DNA of 64,000 nt from Orientallactaga sibirica. Lineage: Eukaryota > Chordata > Mammalia > Rodentia > Dipodidae. The position numbers and the translations under genes were made by a program. This document shows positions 1-12,320 of this stretch, piece by piece; within the stretch, counting starts at the first letter, position 1, and each line of letters starts with the position of its first letter. The stretch covers positions 62,001 to 126,000 of the forward strand of contig JAEOAD010002858.1 of assembly GCA_036365145.1 (NCBI GenBank), in the 5' to 3' direction. The notes beneath the pieces are model-generated. The model was not told the DNA's origin. It saw only the letters and a program-made list of their open reading frames with translations, and did no database searches.

Positions 1-1460
1 TTGTTAATGTAATCTAAAAAATGCACAACTTAGTAGATTGGTCTCATTTCTAAAGTAGTTTGTTTAGAAAACAAACATCTTCATTACCGAACACTGTACT
101 GTGTGAAGTAAGCTAGTTCCGTTCTAGGAATCACTTGCTTTCCTACAAAGAAGGTTGAGTGCAGCAAGTTCAAACTTTCCTAGTTTGTGTAATCTAACAA
201 GATGTACAAGTTAGTGGATTCGCCTCATTTCTAAAGTAGTTTCTTTAGAAAAGAAACATCTTCAGTACCGAACACTGTACTGTGTGAAATAAGTGAATTC
301 GCGTGAAGGAATCACTTTAATTTCTGCGAAGAAGGTTGAGTGCAGCAAGTTCAAACTGTCCTTTTTAATGTAATCTAAAAAGATGGCCAAGTTAGTAGAT
401 TCGCCTCATTTGTAAAGTAGTTTGTTGAGAAAACAAACATCTTCATTGCCAACCATTGTACTGTGTGAAATAAGCTCATTCGGTTCTAGGAATCAGTTGC
501 TTTCCTATAAAGAAGGATGAGCGCAGCAATTTCAAACTTTCCTTGTTAATGTAATCTGAAAAGATGCACAACTTAGTACATTGGCCTCATTTCTAAAGTA
601 GTTTGTTTAGAAAACAAACATCTTCATTACCGAATACTATACTATGTGAAATGAGCTAGTTCGATTCTAGGAATCACTTGCTTTCCTACGAAGAAGGTTG
701 AGTGCAGCAAGTTCAAACTTTCCTAGTTTTTGTAATCTAACAAGATGTACAAGGTAGTGGAGTCGCGGCATTTCTAAATTAGTTTCTTTAGAAAAAAACA
801 TCTTCAGTACCGAACACTGTACTGTGTGAAATAAGTTAATTCATTTCTAGGAATCAGTTTCCTTTCTACGAAGATGGTTGAGTTTAGCAAGTTCAAACTT
901 TCCTTGTTACTGTAATCTAAAAAGATGTCCAAGTTAGTACATTCGCCTCATTTCTAAATTAGTTTCTTTAGAAAACAAACATCTTCAGTACCGAACACTG
1001 TACTGTGTGAAATAAGTGATTTCTCTTCTAGGAATCAGTTTAATTTCTACGAAGATGGTTGAGTGCAGCAAGTTCAAACTTTCCTTGTTAATATAATCTA
1101 AAAAGATGGCCAAGTTAGGAGATTCACCTCATTTGTAAAGTAGTTTGTTGAGCAAACAAACATCTTCATTGCCAAACATTGTACTGTGTGAAATAAGCTC
1201 ATTCAGTATTAGGAATCAGTTGCTTTCCTATAAAGAAGGTTGAGTGCAGCAAGTTCAAACTTTCCTTGTTAATGTAATCTGAAAAGATGCACAACGTAGT
1301 AGATTGGCCTCATTTCTAAAGTAGTTTGTTTACAAAACAAACATCTTCATTACCGAACACTATACTATTTGAAATGAGCTAGTTCGGTTATAGGAATTAC
1401 TTGCTTTCCTACGAAAAAGGATGAGTGCAGCAAGTTCAAACTTTCCTAGTTTGTGTAAAT

Positions 1461-2690
1461 TAACAAGATATACAAGTTAGTGCATTCGCCTCATTTCTAA
1501 AGTAGTTTCTTTAGAAAAGAAACATCTTCAGTACTGAACACTGTACTGTGTGAAATAAGGTAAATCGGTTTTAGGAATCAGTTTAATTTCTACGAAGATG
1601 GTTGAGTGCAGCAAGTTCAAACTTTCCTTGTTAATGTAATCTAAAAAATGCACAACTTAGCAGATTGGCCTCATTTCTAAAGTAGTTTGTTTACAAAACA
1701 AACATCTTCATTACAGAAGACTATACTATGTGAAATGAGCTAGTTCGGTTCTAGGAATCACTTGCTTTCCTACGAAGAAGGATGAGTTTAGCAAATTCAA
1801 ACATTCCTCGTTTGTGTAATCTAACAAGATGTACAAGTTAGTGGATTTGCGTCGCTTCCAAAGTGGTTTCTTTAGAATACAAACATCTTCAGTACTGAAC
1901 ACTGTACTGTGTGAAAAAAGTTAATTCGGTTCTAGGAATCAGTTTCCTTTCTACGTAGATGGTTGAGTGCAGCAAGTTCAAACTTTCCTTGTTAATGTAA
2001 ACTAAAAAGATGGCCAAGTTCGCAGAGTTACCTCATTTGTAAAATAGTTTGTTGAGAAAATTAACATCTTTATAGCCGAACCTTGTACTGTGTGAAATAA
2101 GGTCATTCGGTTATAGGAATCACTTGCTTTCCTACAAAGAAGGTTGAGTGCAGCAAGTTCAAACTTACCTTGTTAATGTAATCTAAAAAGATGCACAACT
2201 TAGTAGTTTGGCCTCATTTCTAAAGTAGTTTGTGTAGAAAACAAACATCTTCATTAACGAACACTATACTATGTGAAATGAGCTAGTTCGGTTCTAGGAA
2301 TCACTTGCTTTCCTACGAAGATGGTTGAGTGCAGCAAGTTCAAACTTTCCTAGTTTGTGTAATCTAAGAAGATGTACAAGTTAGTGGATTCACGTCATTC
2401 CTAAATTAGTTTCTTTAGAAAACAAACATCTTCATTACCGAACACTGTACTGTGTGAAATAAGTTAATTCGGTTCTAGGAATCAGTTTCCTTTCTACGAA
2501 GATGGTTGAGTTTAGCAAGTTCAAACTTTCCTTGTTAATGTAATCTAAAAAGATGTCCAAGTTAGTAGATTCGCCTCATTTCTAAAGTCGTTTCTTTAGA
2601 AAACAAACCTAAATTGCCAAACTTTGTACTGTGTGAAATGAGCTAATTCGGTTCTAGGAATCCGTTTAGTTTCTATGAAAATGGTTGAGT
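1461..2690. repeat. Higher-order copy, first (partner about 4896-6130)
   Basis: The order of subtypes and several private variants recur about 3.43 kb downstream, close to 19 monomers. Shared markers are GGTAAATCGG (about 1559 and 4994), GAAAAAAGTTAATTCGG (about 1914 and 5349) and the AAACCTA-AATTGCCA monomer (about 2605 and 6040). The copies are clearly diverged, so the duplication is older than those near 34, 38-46 or 47-54 kb. Confidence 0.6.
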
Positions 2691-4895
2691 TTAGCAAGTT
2701 CAATCTTTCCTTGTTAATGTTCTCTAAAAAGATGTCCAACTTAGCAGATTCACATCATTTGTAATGTGGTTTCTTTAGAAAACAAACATCTTCAGTACTG
2801 AGCACTGTACTGTGTGAAATAAGTTAATTCTTTTCTAGGAATCAGTTTCCTTTCTACAAAGATGGTTGAGTGCAGCAAGTTCAAACTTTCTTTGTTAATG
2901 TAATCTAAAAAGCTGGCCACGTTAGCAGAGTCACCTCATTTGTAAAATAGTTTGTTGAGAAAATTAACATCTTTATTGGCGAACATTGTACTGTGTGAAA
3001 TAAGCTCATTCGGTTCTAGGAATCAGTTGCTTTCCTACAAAGAAGGTTGAGTGCAGCAAGTTCAAACATTCCTTGTTAATGTAATCTGAAAAGATGCACA
3101 ACTTAGTAGATTGGCCTCATTTCTAACGTAGTTTCTTTAGAAAACAAACATCTTCATTACCGAATACTGTACTATGTGAAATGAGCTAGTTCGAATCTAG
3201 GAATCACTTGCTTTCCTACGAAGATGGTTGAGTGCAGCAAGTTCAAACTTTCCTAGTTCGTGTAATCTAACAAGATGTACAAGATAGTGGTTTCAAGTCG
3301 TTTCTAAAGTGGTTTCTTTAGAAAACAAACATCTTCAGTACTGAGCACTGGACTGTGTGAAATAAGTTAATTCGGTTCTAGGAATCAGTTTCCTTTCTAC
3401 GAAGATGGTTGAGTGCAGCAAGTTCAAACTTTCCTTGTTAATGTAATCTAAAAAGATGGCCAACTTAGCAGATTCACCTCATTTGTTAGGTAGTTTTTTG
3501 AGAAAATTAACATCTTTATTGCCCAACTTTGGACTGTGTGAAATAAGCTCATTCAGTTCTAGGAATCAGTTGCTTTCCTACAAAGAAGGTTGAGTGCAGC
3601 AAGTTCAAACTTTCCTAGATAATGTAATCGAAAAAGATGCACAACTTAGTAGATTGGCCTCATTTCTAAAGTAGTTTCTTGAGAAAAGAAACAACTTCAG
3701 TACCGAACACTGTACTGTGTGAAATAAGCTAATTCGCTTCTAGGAATCAGTTTAATTTCTACGAAGAAGGTTGAGTGCAGCAAGTTCAAACTTTCCTTGT
3801 TAATGTAATCTAAAAAGATGGCTAAGTTAGAAGATTCGCCTCATTTGTAAAGTTCTTTGTTGAGAAAATAAACATCTTCATTGCCAAACATTGTACTGTG
3901 TGAAATAAGCTCATTCCGTTCTAGGAATCAGTTGCTTTCCTACAAAGAAGGTTGAGTGCAGCAAGTTCAAACTTTCCTTGTTAATGTAATCTAAAAAGAT
4001 GCACAACTTAGTAGATTGGCCTCATTTCTAAAGTAGTTTGTTTAGAAAACAAACATCTTCATTACTGAACACTGTACTATGTGAAATAGGCTAGTTCCGT
4101 TCTAGGAATCACTTGCTTTCCTATGAAGAAGGTTGAGTGCAGCCAGTTCAAACGTTCCTAGTTTGTGTAATCTAACAAGATGTACAAGTTAGTGGATTCG
4201 CCTCATTTCTATAGTAGTTTCTTTAGAAAAGAAACATCTTCAGTACCGAACACTGTGCTGTGTGAAATAAGGTAATTCGGTTCTAGGAATCATTTTAATT
4301 TCTATGAAGATGGTTGAGTTCAGCAAGTTCAAACTTTCCTTGTTAATGTAATCTAAAAAGATGGCCAAGTTAGTAGATTCGCCTCATTGTTAAAGTAGTT
4401 TCTTGAGAAAACAAACATCTTCATTGCGAACATTGTCCTGTGTGAAATAAGCTCATTCGGTTCTAGGAATCAGTTGCTTTCCTAAAAAGAAGGTTGAGTG
4501 CAGCAAGTTCAAGCTTTCCTTGTTAATGTAATCTAAAAAGATGCACAACTTAGTAGATTGGTCTCATTTCTAAAGTAGTTTGTTTAGAAAACAAACATCT
4601 TCATTAAAGAACACTGTACTATGTGAAATAAGCTACTTCCGTTGTAGGAATCACTTGCTTTCCTACGAAGAAGGTTGTGTGCAGCAAGTTCAAACTTTCC
4701 TAGTTTGTGTAATCTAACAAGATGTACAAGTTAGTGGATTCGCCTCATTTCTAAAGTAGTTTCTTTAGAAAAGAAACATCTTCAATACCGAACACTGTAC
4801 TGTGTCAAATAAGTGAATTCACTTCTAGGAATCAGTTTAATTTCTACGAAGATGGTTGAGTGCAGCAAGTTCAAACTTTCCTAGTTTGTGTAATC

Positions 4896-6130
4896 TAACA
4901 AGATGTACAAGTTAGTGCATTTGCCTCATTTCTAAAGTAGTTTGTTTAGAAAAGAAACATCTTCAGTACTGAACACTGTACTGTGTGAAATAAGGTAAAT
5001 CGGTTCTAGGAATCAGTTTAATTTCTACGAAGATGGTTGAGTGCAGCAAGTTCAAACTTTCTTTGTTAATGTAATCTAAAAAGAGGCACAATTTAGTAGA
5101 TTGGCCTCATTTCTAAAGTAGTTTGTTTACAAAACAAACATCTTCATTACTGAAGACTATACTATGTGAAATGAGCTAGTTGGGTTCTAGGAATCACTTG
5201 CTTTCCTACGAAGAAGGATGAGTGTAGCAAATTCAAACTTTCCTCGTTTCTGTAGTCTAACAAGATGTACAAGTTAGTGGATTCGCATCGTTTCCAAAGT
5301 GGTTTCTTTAGAAAACAAACATCTTCAGTACTGAACACTGTACTGTGTGAAAAAAGTTAATTCGGTTCTAGGAATCAGTTTCCTTTCTACGTAGATGGTT
5401 GAGTGCAGCAAGTTCAAACTTTCCTTGTTAATGTAATCTAAAAAGATGGTCAAGTTAGCAGAGTCACCTCATTTGTAAAATAGTTTGTTGAGAAAATTAA
5501 CATCTTTATAGCCGAACATTGTACTGTGTGAAATAAGCTCATTCGGTTCTAGGAATCACTTGCTTTCCTACAAAGAAAGTTGAGTGCAGCAAGTTCAAAC
5601 TTACCTTGTTAATGTAATCTAAAAAGATGCACAACTTAGTAGATTGGCCTCATTTCTAAAGTAGTTTGTTTAGAAAAGAAACATCTTCAGTACCGAACAC
5701 TGTACTGTGTGAAATGAGTTTATTCGCTTCTAGGAATCAGTTTAATTTCTGCGAAGATGGTTGAGTGCAGCAAGTTCAAACTTTCCTAGTTTGTGTATTC
5801 TAACAAGATGTAGAAGTTAGTGGATTCGCGTCATTTCTAAATTAGTTTCTTTAGAAAACAGACATGTTCAGTACCGAACACTGTACTGTGTGAAATAAGT
5901 TAATTCGGTTCTAGGAATCAGTTTCCTTTCTACGAAGATGGTTGAGTTTAGCAAGTTCAAACGTTCCTTGTTAATGTAATCTAAAAACATGCCGAGTCAG
6001 TAGATTCGCCTCATTTCTAAAGTAGTTTCTTTAGAAAACAAACCTATATTGCCAGACTTAGTACTGTGTGAAATGAGCTAATTCGGTTCTAGGAATCAGT
6101 GTACTTTCTACGAAGATGGTTGAGTTAAGC
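4896..6130. repeat. Higher-order copy, second (partner about 1461-2690)
   Basis: Downstream partner of the segment at 1461-2690, at about 3.43 kb spacing. It has the same succession of monomer subtypes, with scattered substitutions and one or two monomers replaced (around 5660-5770). The boundaries are approximate because flanking monomers belong to the same family. Confidence 0.55.
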
Positions 6131-7069
6131 AAGTTCAAACTTTCCTTGTTAATGTGCTCTCAAAAGATGTCCAAGTCAGTAGATTTGCCTCATTGGTAAA
6201 GGAGTTTGTTGAGAAAACAAACATCTTCATTGCTGAACATTGTACTGTATCAAAAAAGCTAATATAGTTCTACAATTCAGTTGCTTTCCTACAAAGAACG
6301 TTGAGTGCAGCCAGCTCAAACTTTCCTTGTTAATGTAATCTAAAAAGATGCAGAACTTAGTTGACTGGCCTCATTTCTAAAGTAGTTTCTTTAGAAAAGA
6401 AATATCATCAGTACTGAACAATGTACTGTGTTACATAAGTTAATTCGCTTCTAGGAATCAGTTTAATTTCTACGAAGAAGGTTGAGTGCAGCAAGTTCAA
6501 ACTTTCCTTCTTAATGTAATCTAAAAAGATGGCCAAGTTAGAAGATTCGCCTCATTGGTAAAGTACTTTTTTGGGAAAACAAACATCTTCATTGCTGAAC
6601 ATTGTACTGTGTGAAATAAGCTCATTCGGTTCTAGGAATCAGTTGCTTTCCTACAAAGAAGTTTGAGTGCAGCAAGTTCAAACTTTCCTAGTTTGTGTAA
6701 TCTAACAAGATGTACAAGTTAGTGGATTCGCCTCATTTCTAAAGTAGTTTCTTCAGAAACAAATATCTTCATTACCGAACACTACACTTACTATGTGAAA
6801 TGAGCTAGTTCGATTCTAGGAATCACTTGCTTTCCTACGAAGAAGGTTGAGTGCAGCAAGTTCAAACTTTCCTCGTTTGTGTAATCTAACAAGATTTACA
6901 AGTTAATGGTTTCGCGTCATTTCTAAAGTGGTTTCCTTCTAAAACAAATATCTTCAGTTGTGAACACTGTAGTATGTGAAATAAGTTAATTCGGTTCTAG
7001 TAATCAGTTTCCATTCTATTAAGATTGTTGAGTGCAGCAAGTTCAAAATTTCCTTGTTAATGTAATGTA

Positions 7070-7100
7070 AAAAGATGGCCAAGTACTGTGTGAAATGAGC
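7070..7100. repeat. Internally deleted monomer junction
   Basis: A GATGGCCAAGT segment passes directly into ACTGTGTGAAATG, skipping the roughly 85-90 bp that lie between them in other monomers. Only a 2-3 base overlap marks the join. This is a simple intra-array deletion or an assembly join. Confidence 0.7.
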
Positions 7101-10100
7101 TCATTCGGTTCTAGGAATCAGTTGCTTTCCTACAAAGAAGGTTGAGTGCAGCAAGTTCAAACTTTCCTAGTTTGTGTAATCTAACAAGATGTACAAGTTA
7201 GTGGAATCGCCTCATTTCTAAAGTAGTTTGTTTAGAAAACAAACATCTTCATTACTGAACACTGTACTATGTGAAATAAGCTAGTTCCGTTCTAGGAATC
7301 ACTTGCATTCCTACGATGAAGGTTGAGTGCAGCAAGTTCAAACTTTCCTAGTTTGTGTAATCTAACAATATGTACAAGTTAGTAGATTCGCCTCATATCT
7401 AAAGTAGTTTCTTCAGAAAAGAAACATCTTCAGTACCGAACACTGTACTGTGTGAAATAAGTGAATTCGCTTCTAGGAATCAGTTTAATTTCTACGAAGA
7501 TGGTTGAGTGCAGCAAGTTCAAACTTTCCTTGTTAATGTAATCTAAAAAGATGGCCAAGTTAGTAGATTCGCCTCATTTGTGAAGTAGTTTCTTGAGAAA
7601 ACAAACATCTTCATTGCGAAACATTGTACTGTGTGAAATAAGCTCATTCGGTTCTAGGAATCAGTTGCTTTCCTACAAAGAAGGTTGAGTGCAGCAAGTT
7701 CAAACTTTCCTTGTTAATGTAATCTAAAAAGATGCACAACTTAGTAGATTGGCCCCATTTCTAAATTAGTTTGTTTAGAAAACAAGCAGCTTCATTACCG
7801 AACACAGTACTATGTGAAATAAGCTAGTTCCGTTCTAGGAATCACTTGCTTTCCTTCGAAGAAGGTGGAGTGCAGCAAGTTCAAACTTTTCTAGTTTGTG
7901 TAATCTAACAAGATGTACAAGTTAGTGGATTCACCTTATTTCTAAAGGAGTTTCTTTAGAAAAGAAACAACTTCAGTACCGAACACTATACTATGTGAAA
8001 TAAGTGAATTTGCTTCTAGGAATCAGTTTAATTTCTACGAAGATGGTTGAGTGCAGCAAGTTCAAACTTTCCTTGTTAATGTAATCTAAAAACATGGCCA
8101 ACTTAGTAGATTCGCCTCATTTGTAAAGTAGTTTGTTGAGAAAACAAACATCTTCATTGCGAAACATTGTACTGTGTGAAATAAGCTCATTCGGTTCTAG
8201 GAAGCAGTTGCTTTCCTACAAAGAAGGTTGAGTGCAGCAAGTTCAAACTTTCCTTGTTAATGTAGTCTGAAAAGTTGCACAACTTAGTAGATTGGCCTCA
8301 TTTCTAAAGTAGTTTGTTTACAGAAGAAACATCTTCATTACCGAACCCTATACTATGTGAAAGGAGCTAGTTCGGTTCTAGGAATCACTTGCTTTCCTAC
8401 GAAGCAGGTTGAGTGCAGCAAGTTCAAACTTTCCTCGTTTGTGTAATCTAACAAGATTTACAAGTTAGTGGATTCGCGTCATTTCTAAAGTGGTTTCCTT
8501 ATAAAGCAAACACCTTCAGTACTGAACACTGTACTGTGTGAAATAAGTTAATTCGGTTCTAGGAATCGGTTTCCTTTCTACGAAGATGGTTGCGTGCACC
8601 AAGCTCAAACTTTCCTTGTTAATATAATCTAAAAAGATGGCCAAGTTAGCAGAGTCACCTCATTTGTAAAGTAGTTTGTTGAGAAAATTAACATCTTTAT
8701 TGCTGAACATTGTACTGTGTGAAATAAGCTCATTGGGTTCTAGGAATCACTTGCTTTCCTACAAAGATGGTTGAGTGTGGAGAGTTCAAACTTTCCTTGT
8801 TAATGTAATCTAAAAAGATGCACAACTTAGTAGGTTGACCTCATTTCTAAAGTTGTTTCTTTAGAAAAGAAACATCTTCAGTACCGAACACTGTACTGTG
8901 TGAAATAAGTGAATTCGCTTCTGGGAATCAGTTTAATTTCCACGAAGAATGTTGAGTGCAGGAAGTTCAAACTTTCCTTGTTAATGTAATCTAAAAAGAT
9001 GGCCAAGTTCGAAGATTTGCCTCATTTGTAAAGTACTTTGTTGAGAAAACAAACATCTTCATTGCCGAATATTGTACTGTGTGAAATAAGCTCATTCGGT
9101 TCTGGGAATCAGTTGCTTTCCTACAAAGAAGGGTGAGTGCAGCAATTTCAAACTTTCCTTGTTAATGTAATCTAAAAAGATGCACAACTTAGTCCATTGG
9201 TCTCATTTCTAAAGTAGTTTGTATACAAAACAAACATCTTCATTACCGAACACTATACTATGTGAAATGAGCTAGTTTGGTTCTAGGAATCACTTGCTTT
9301 CCCTACGAAGAAGGTTGAGTGCAGCAAGTTCAAACTTTCCTAGTTTTTGTAATCTAACAAGATGTACAAGTTAGTGCATTCGCCTCATTTTTAAGGTAGT
9401 TTCTCTAGAAAAGAAAAATCTTCAGTACTAAACACTGTACTGTGTGAAAAAAGGTAAATCAGTTCTAGGAATCAGTTTAATTTCTTAGAAGATGGTTGAG
9501 TGCAGCAAGTTCAAACTTCCCTTGTTAATGTAATCTGAAAAGATGCACAACTTAGTAGATTGGCCTCATTTCTAAAGTAGTTTGTTTAGAAAACAAACAT
9601 CTTCATTACCAAACACTATACTATGTGAAATGATCTAGTTCGGTTCTAGGAATCACTTGCTTTCCTACGAAGGAGGATGAGTGCAGCAAGTACAAACTTT
9701 CCTCGTTTGTTTAATCTAACAAGATGTACAAGTTAGTGGATTCGTGTCATTTCTAAAGTGGTTTCTTTAGAAAACAAACATCTTCAGTACTGAACACTGT
9801 ACTGTGTGAAATAAGTTAATTCGGTTCTAGGAATCAGTTTCTTTCTACGAAGATGGTTGAGTGCAGCAAGTTCAAACTTTCCTTGTTAATGTAATCTAAA
9901 AAGATGGCCAAGTTAGCAGAGTCACCTCATTTGTAAAACAGTTTGTTGAGAAAATTAACATCTTTATAACCGAACATTGTACTGTGTGACATTTGCTCAC
10001 TTGGTTTTAGGAATCACTTACTTTCCTACAAAGAAGGTTGAGTGCAGCAAGTTCAATCTTACCTTGTTAATGTAATCTAAAAAGATGCACAACTTAGTAG

Positions 10101-11295
10101 ATTGGCCCCTTTTCTAAAGTAGTTTCTTTAGAAAAGAAACATCTTCAGTACCGAACACTGTACTGTGTGAAATAACTTAATTCGCTTCTAGGAATCAGTT
10201 TAATTTCTACGAAGAAGGTTGAGTGCAGCAAGTTCAAACTTTCCTTGTTAATGTAATCTAAAAAGATGGCCAAGTTAGAAAGTTCGCCTCATTTGTAAAG
10301 TACTTTGTTGTGGAAACAAACATCTTCATTGCCGCACACTGTACTGTGTGAAATAAGCTCATTAGGTTCTAGGAATCAGTTGCTTTCCTACAAACAAGGT
10401 TGAGTGCAGCAAGTTCAAACTTTCCTACTTTGTGTAATCTAACAAGATGTACAAGTTAGTGGATTCGCCTCATTTCTAGAGTACTTTCTTGAGAAAAGAA
10501 ACATCTTCAGTACCGAACACTGTACTGTGTGAAATAAGTTAATTCGCTTCTAGGAATCAGTTTAATTTCTACGAAGAAGGTTGAGTGCAGCAAGTTCAAA
10601 CTTTACTAGTTTGTGTAATCTAACAAGATGTACAAGTTAGTGGATTCGTCTCATTTATAAAGTATTTTCTTTAGAAAAGAAACATCTTCAGTACTGAACA
10701 CTGTACTGTGTGAAATAAGTGAATTCGCTTCTAGGAATCAGTTTAATTTCTACGAAGATGGTTTAGTGCAGCAAGTTCAAACTTTCCTTGTTAATGTAAT
10801 CTAAAAAGATGCACAATTTAGTAGATTGGCCTCATTTCTAAAGTAGTTTCTTGAGAAAAGAAACATCTTCAGTACCGAACACTGTACTGTGTGAAATGAG
10901 TTAATTCGCTTCTAGGAATCAGTTTAATTTCTACGAAGATGGTTGAGTGCAGCAAGTTCAAACTTTCCTTTTTAATGAAATCTGAAAAGTTGCACAACTT
11001 AGTAGATTAGCCTCATTTCTAGAGTACTTTCTTTAGAAAAGAAACATCTTCAGTACCGAACACTGTACTGTGTGAAATAAGTTAATTCGGTTCTAGGAAT
11101 CAGTTTCCTTTCTACGAAGATGGTTGAGTTTAGCAAGTTCAAACTTTCCTTGTTAATGTAGTTGGGCCCTGCCTGGTGTGAAGCCAAGTGGTTAGCCCCG
11201 CCAATCTTGGCCTACTCCCGGTAAGGCCTAGTGGAACCTGAGTACCTGCCCTTGACTCAGCAACTAAGCTGAAACTGCCTCCACCCAGCTGCTGC

Positions 11296-11303
11296 TGACG
11301 TGA
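11296..11303 (+). promoter_or_regulatory. CRE-like site in U3
   Basis: The motif TGACGTGA differs by one base from the CREB/ATF palindrome TGACGTCA. It lies just upstream of the U3 55-bp repeats. The same motif is present in the 3' LTR (near 16311). The solo LTR lacks it: it reads GCTGAGGTGATG at that place. Function is inferred only from the motif. Confidence 0.35.
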
Positions 11304-11313
11304 TGAAATATTG

Positions 11314-11478
11314 TTGGCCCTTACACCTTTCTCTCATCCCCTCTTCCCACCCCCTTCCTCAAAGTATATTGGACCTTATACCTTTCTCTCATCCCCTCTT
11401 CCCACCCCCTTCCTCAAAGTATATTGGCCCTTATACCTTTCTCTCATCCCCTCTTCCTGCCCCCTTCCTCAAAGCACA
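11314..11478 (+). repeat. Three tandem 55-bp units in LTR U3
   Basis: Units start at 11314, 11369 and 11424, each with TTGG-CCTTA-ACC followed by a pyrimidine-rich TTTCTCTCATCCCCTCTTCC tract and CTCAAAG. Direct repeats in U3 are the usual layout of retroviral enhancers. All three LTR copies in the window carry three units, so the triplication predates these insertions. Confidence 0.9.
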
Positions 11479-11485
11479 TAAATAT
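11478..11485 (+). promoter_or_regulatory. LTR TATA-like box
   Basis: ATAAATAT lies immediately after the U3 repeats and 20 bp before AATAAA. The same arrangement is found at 16488-16495 and, on the minus strand, at 31055-31062. Its position fits the core promoter of a class II LTR. Confidence 0.55.
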
Positions 11486-11497
11486 CTCTCCCCTGAC

Positions 11498-11503
11498 AAT
11501 AAA
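11498..11503 (+). terminator. LTR polyadenylation signal AATAAA
   Basis: The hexamer AATAAA is conserved in all three LTRs (16508-16513 in the 3' LTR; TTTATT at 31037-31042 for the minus-strand solo LTR). The U5 part downstream has GT-rich stretches (TGTGGTTTTT, GGTGTTTT) that would serve as the downstream element. Confidence 0.6.
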
Positions 11504-11690
11504 CGACGAGTTTCGCCTTAGACGTATCTCCGCGACTCAATGTGGTTTTTCTCCCCGGTGTTTTAGTGGGGGGAGGGGTTTGAGTCGCCGACACCCGCCT
11601 TCTCGCTCAGCCTCAAGAGAAATGGCTGGCCCGGCTCTCTCTCTCTTTTGCTCTACCTGCCAGTGGTGAGGGAAAAAAGCCCCGGCATTT

Positions 11691-11708
11691 TGGCGCCCAA
11701 CGTGGGGC
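11691..11708 (+). other. Primer-binding site, tRNA-Lys1,2 type
   Basis: TGGCGCCCAACGTGGGGC follows the LTR end CCCCGGCA after three T bases. Eighteen bases complementary to the 3' end of tRNA-Lys1,2 are the known primer site of type-D and several other betaretroviruses. This places the element in class II and explains how minus-strand DNA synthesis was primed. Confidence 0.85.
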
Positions 11709-11964
11709 AAAACAACCACTGCCCCATGTGAGGACGTATTTAGATTCAAAACGGACTACGGACTGCCGACGTGACGAAGGAAAAATTCAAAATTAAGCTG
11801 ACGAACTAATCGGACTGCTGACGGGTGTATCCTCATAAGTTATGAGGTAATCTTCATATTTAATATTCTAACCTTTACTTCTATAATCTGTGCTTACTTC
11901 AACTTCCTTTCTCTTTCCTTCCATTTCTGGTTTGCCGCCATTTCTAAACGGGTACATTCATGGC
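11709..11964 (+). other. ERV 5' leader, no coding content seen
   Basis: Pyrimidine-rich leader downstream of the PBS, with no open frame resembling Gag. CCGCCAT (11935-11941) and ATGGCGG (11960-11966) form a 7-bp inverted repeat with an 18-base loop at its right end. That could be a packaging-signal type hairpin or simply a pair of YY1-like motifs in opposite orientation. Confidence 0.5.
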
Positions 11965-12320
11965 GGACACACCACGTGGACAGACCTAGAGGAGACTTTA
12001 AATGTTTTGCCTCCTCATTTAAATAAACACTCCGTCCCAAACTTCAACATCTCTTGTTCTTTTCTCTTTCCTCTCATTTTTTTTTTTTCCAACAGACCGC
12101 TTCATGGTGCCGCCATTTTTGTCCTGCCCCATTTGAATGGGGGCGCCATCTTAGAAGCACCACGTGGGCAGACCTAAAAACAAAACTCACCACCTGGGTA
12201 GAGACTCACCACGTGGAAAAACCTAAAAAAGAAACTCACCACGTGGGTAGACCTAAAAAAAAATCTCACCACGTGGACAAACCTAGAGGAGGCTCACCAC
12301 ATGGGCAAACCTGGAGAACT
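11965..12320 (+). repeat. CACGTG-containing ~30-bp minisatellite in ERV leader
   Basis: The unit CTCACCACGTGG-AGACCTAAAAA recurs with spacing near 30 bp. Perfect CACGTG E-boxes are at 11973, 12161, 12210, 12240 and 12270, with degenerate CACCTG at 12191 and CACATG at 12299, both still of CANNTG form. A CCGCCATTTT YY1-like site lies at about 12110 and GCGCCATCTT at about 12144. A CCTGCCCC...GCCATCTTAGAA cassette of about 37 bp also occurs twice, at about 12122 and 12331. The region is probably regulatory or non-coding. The motif density is directly visible; activity is inferred. Confidence 0.75.

Larger units (their letters stand above)
1..11160. repeat. Heterogeneous ~181-bp satellite array, block A
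   Basis: About 61 head-to-tail monomers. Each contains, in order, a GCAGCAAGTTCAAACTTTCC segment, a TGTAATCTAA segment, a GATG-CACAA/TACAA/GGCCAA/TCCAA variable segment, CCTCATTTCTAAAGTAGTTT, a short dyad, CATCTTCA, ACTGTACTGTGTGAAAT and TTCTAGGAATCA. Subtypes are recognised by linked differences: GATGCACAACTTAG with TTGGCC, GATGTACAAGTTAGTGG with TTCGCC, GATGGCCAAGTTAG with TTTGTAAAG, and GATGTCCAAG with AAACCTAAATTG. They alternate without a fixed short order, so this is a mixed, partly higher-order array. There are no genes. Short open frames here are chance products of the repeat. Confidence 0.95.
11161..11687 (+). repeat. 5' LTR of the ERV
   Basis: About 527 bp. It begins GTTGGGCCC, whereas the other two copies begin TGTTGGGCCC, so the first T appears lost at the satellite junction. 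It ends CCCCGGCA just before the primer-binding site. U3 holds a TGACGTGA CRE-like site and a triple 55-bp repeat. It is followed by an ATAAATAT TATA-like box and AATAAA. It differs from the 3' LTR by many substitutions and indels, so the insertion is not very recent or the LTRs have been shuffled. Confidence 0.92.

Noticed and set aside
11300..11669. Open frames across the LTR (also 16271-16517 and 30874-31240)
   Set aside because: They are translations of the 55-bp U3 repeats and U5 and recur in every LTR copy on either strand. Not coding.
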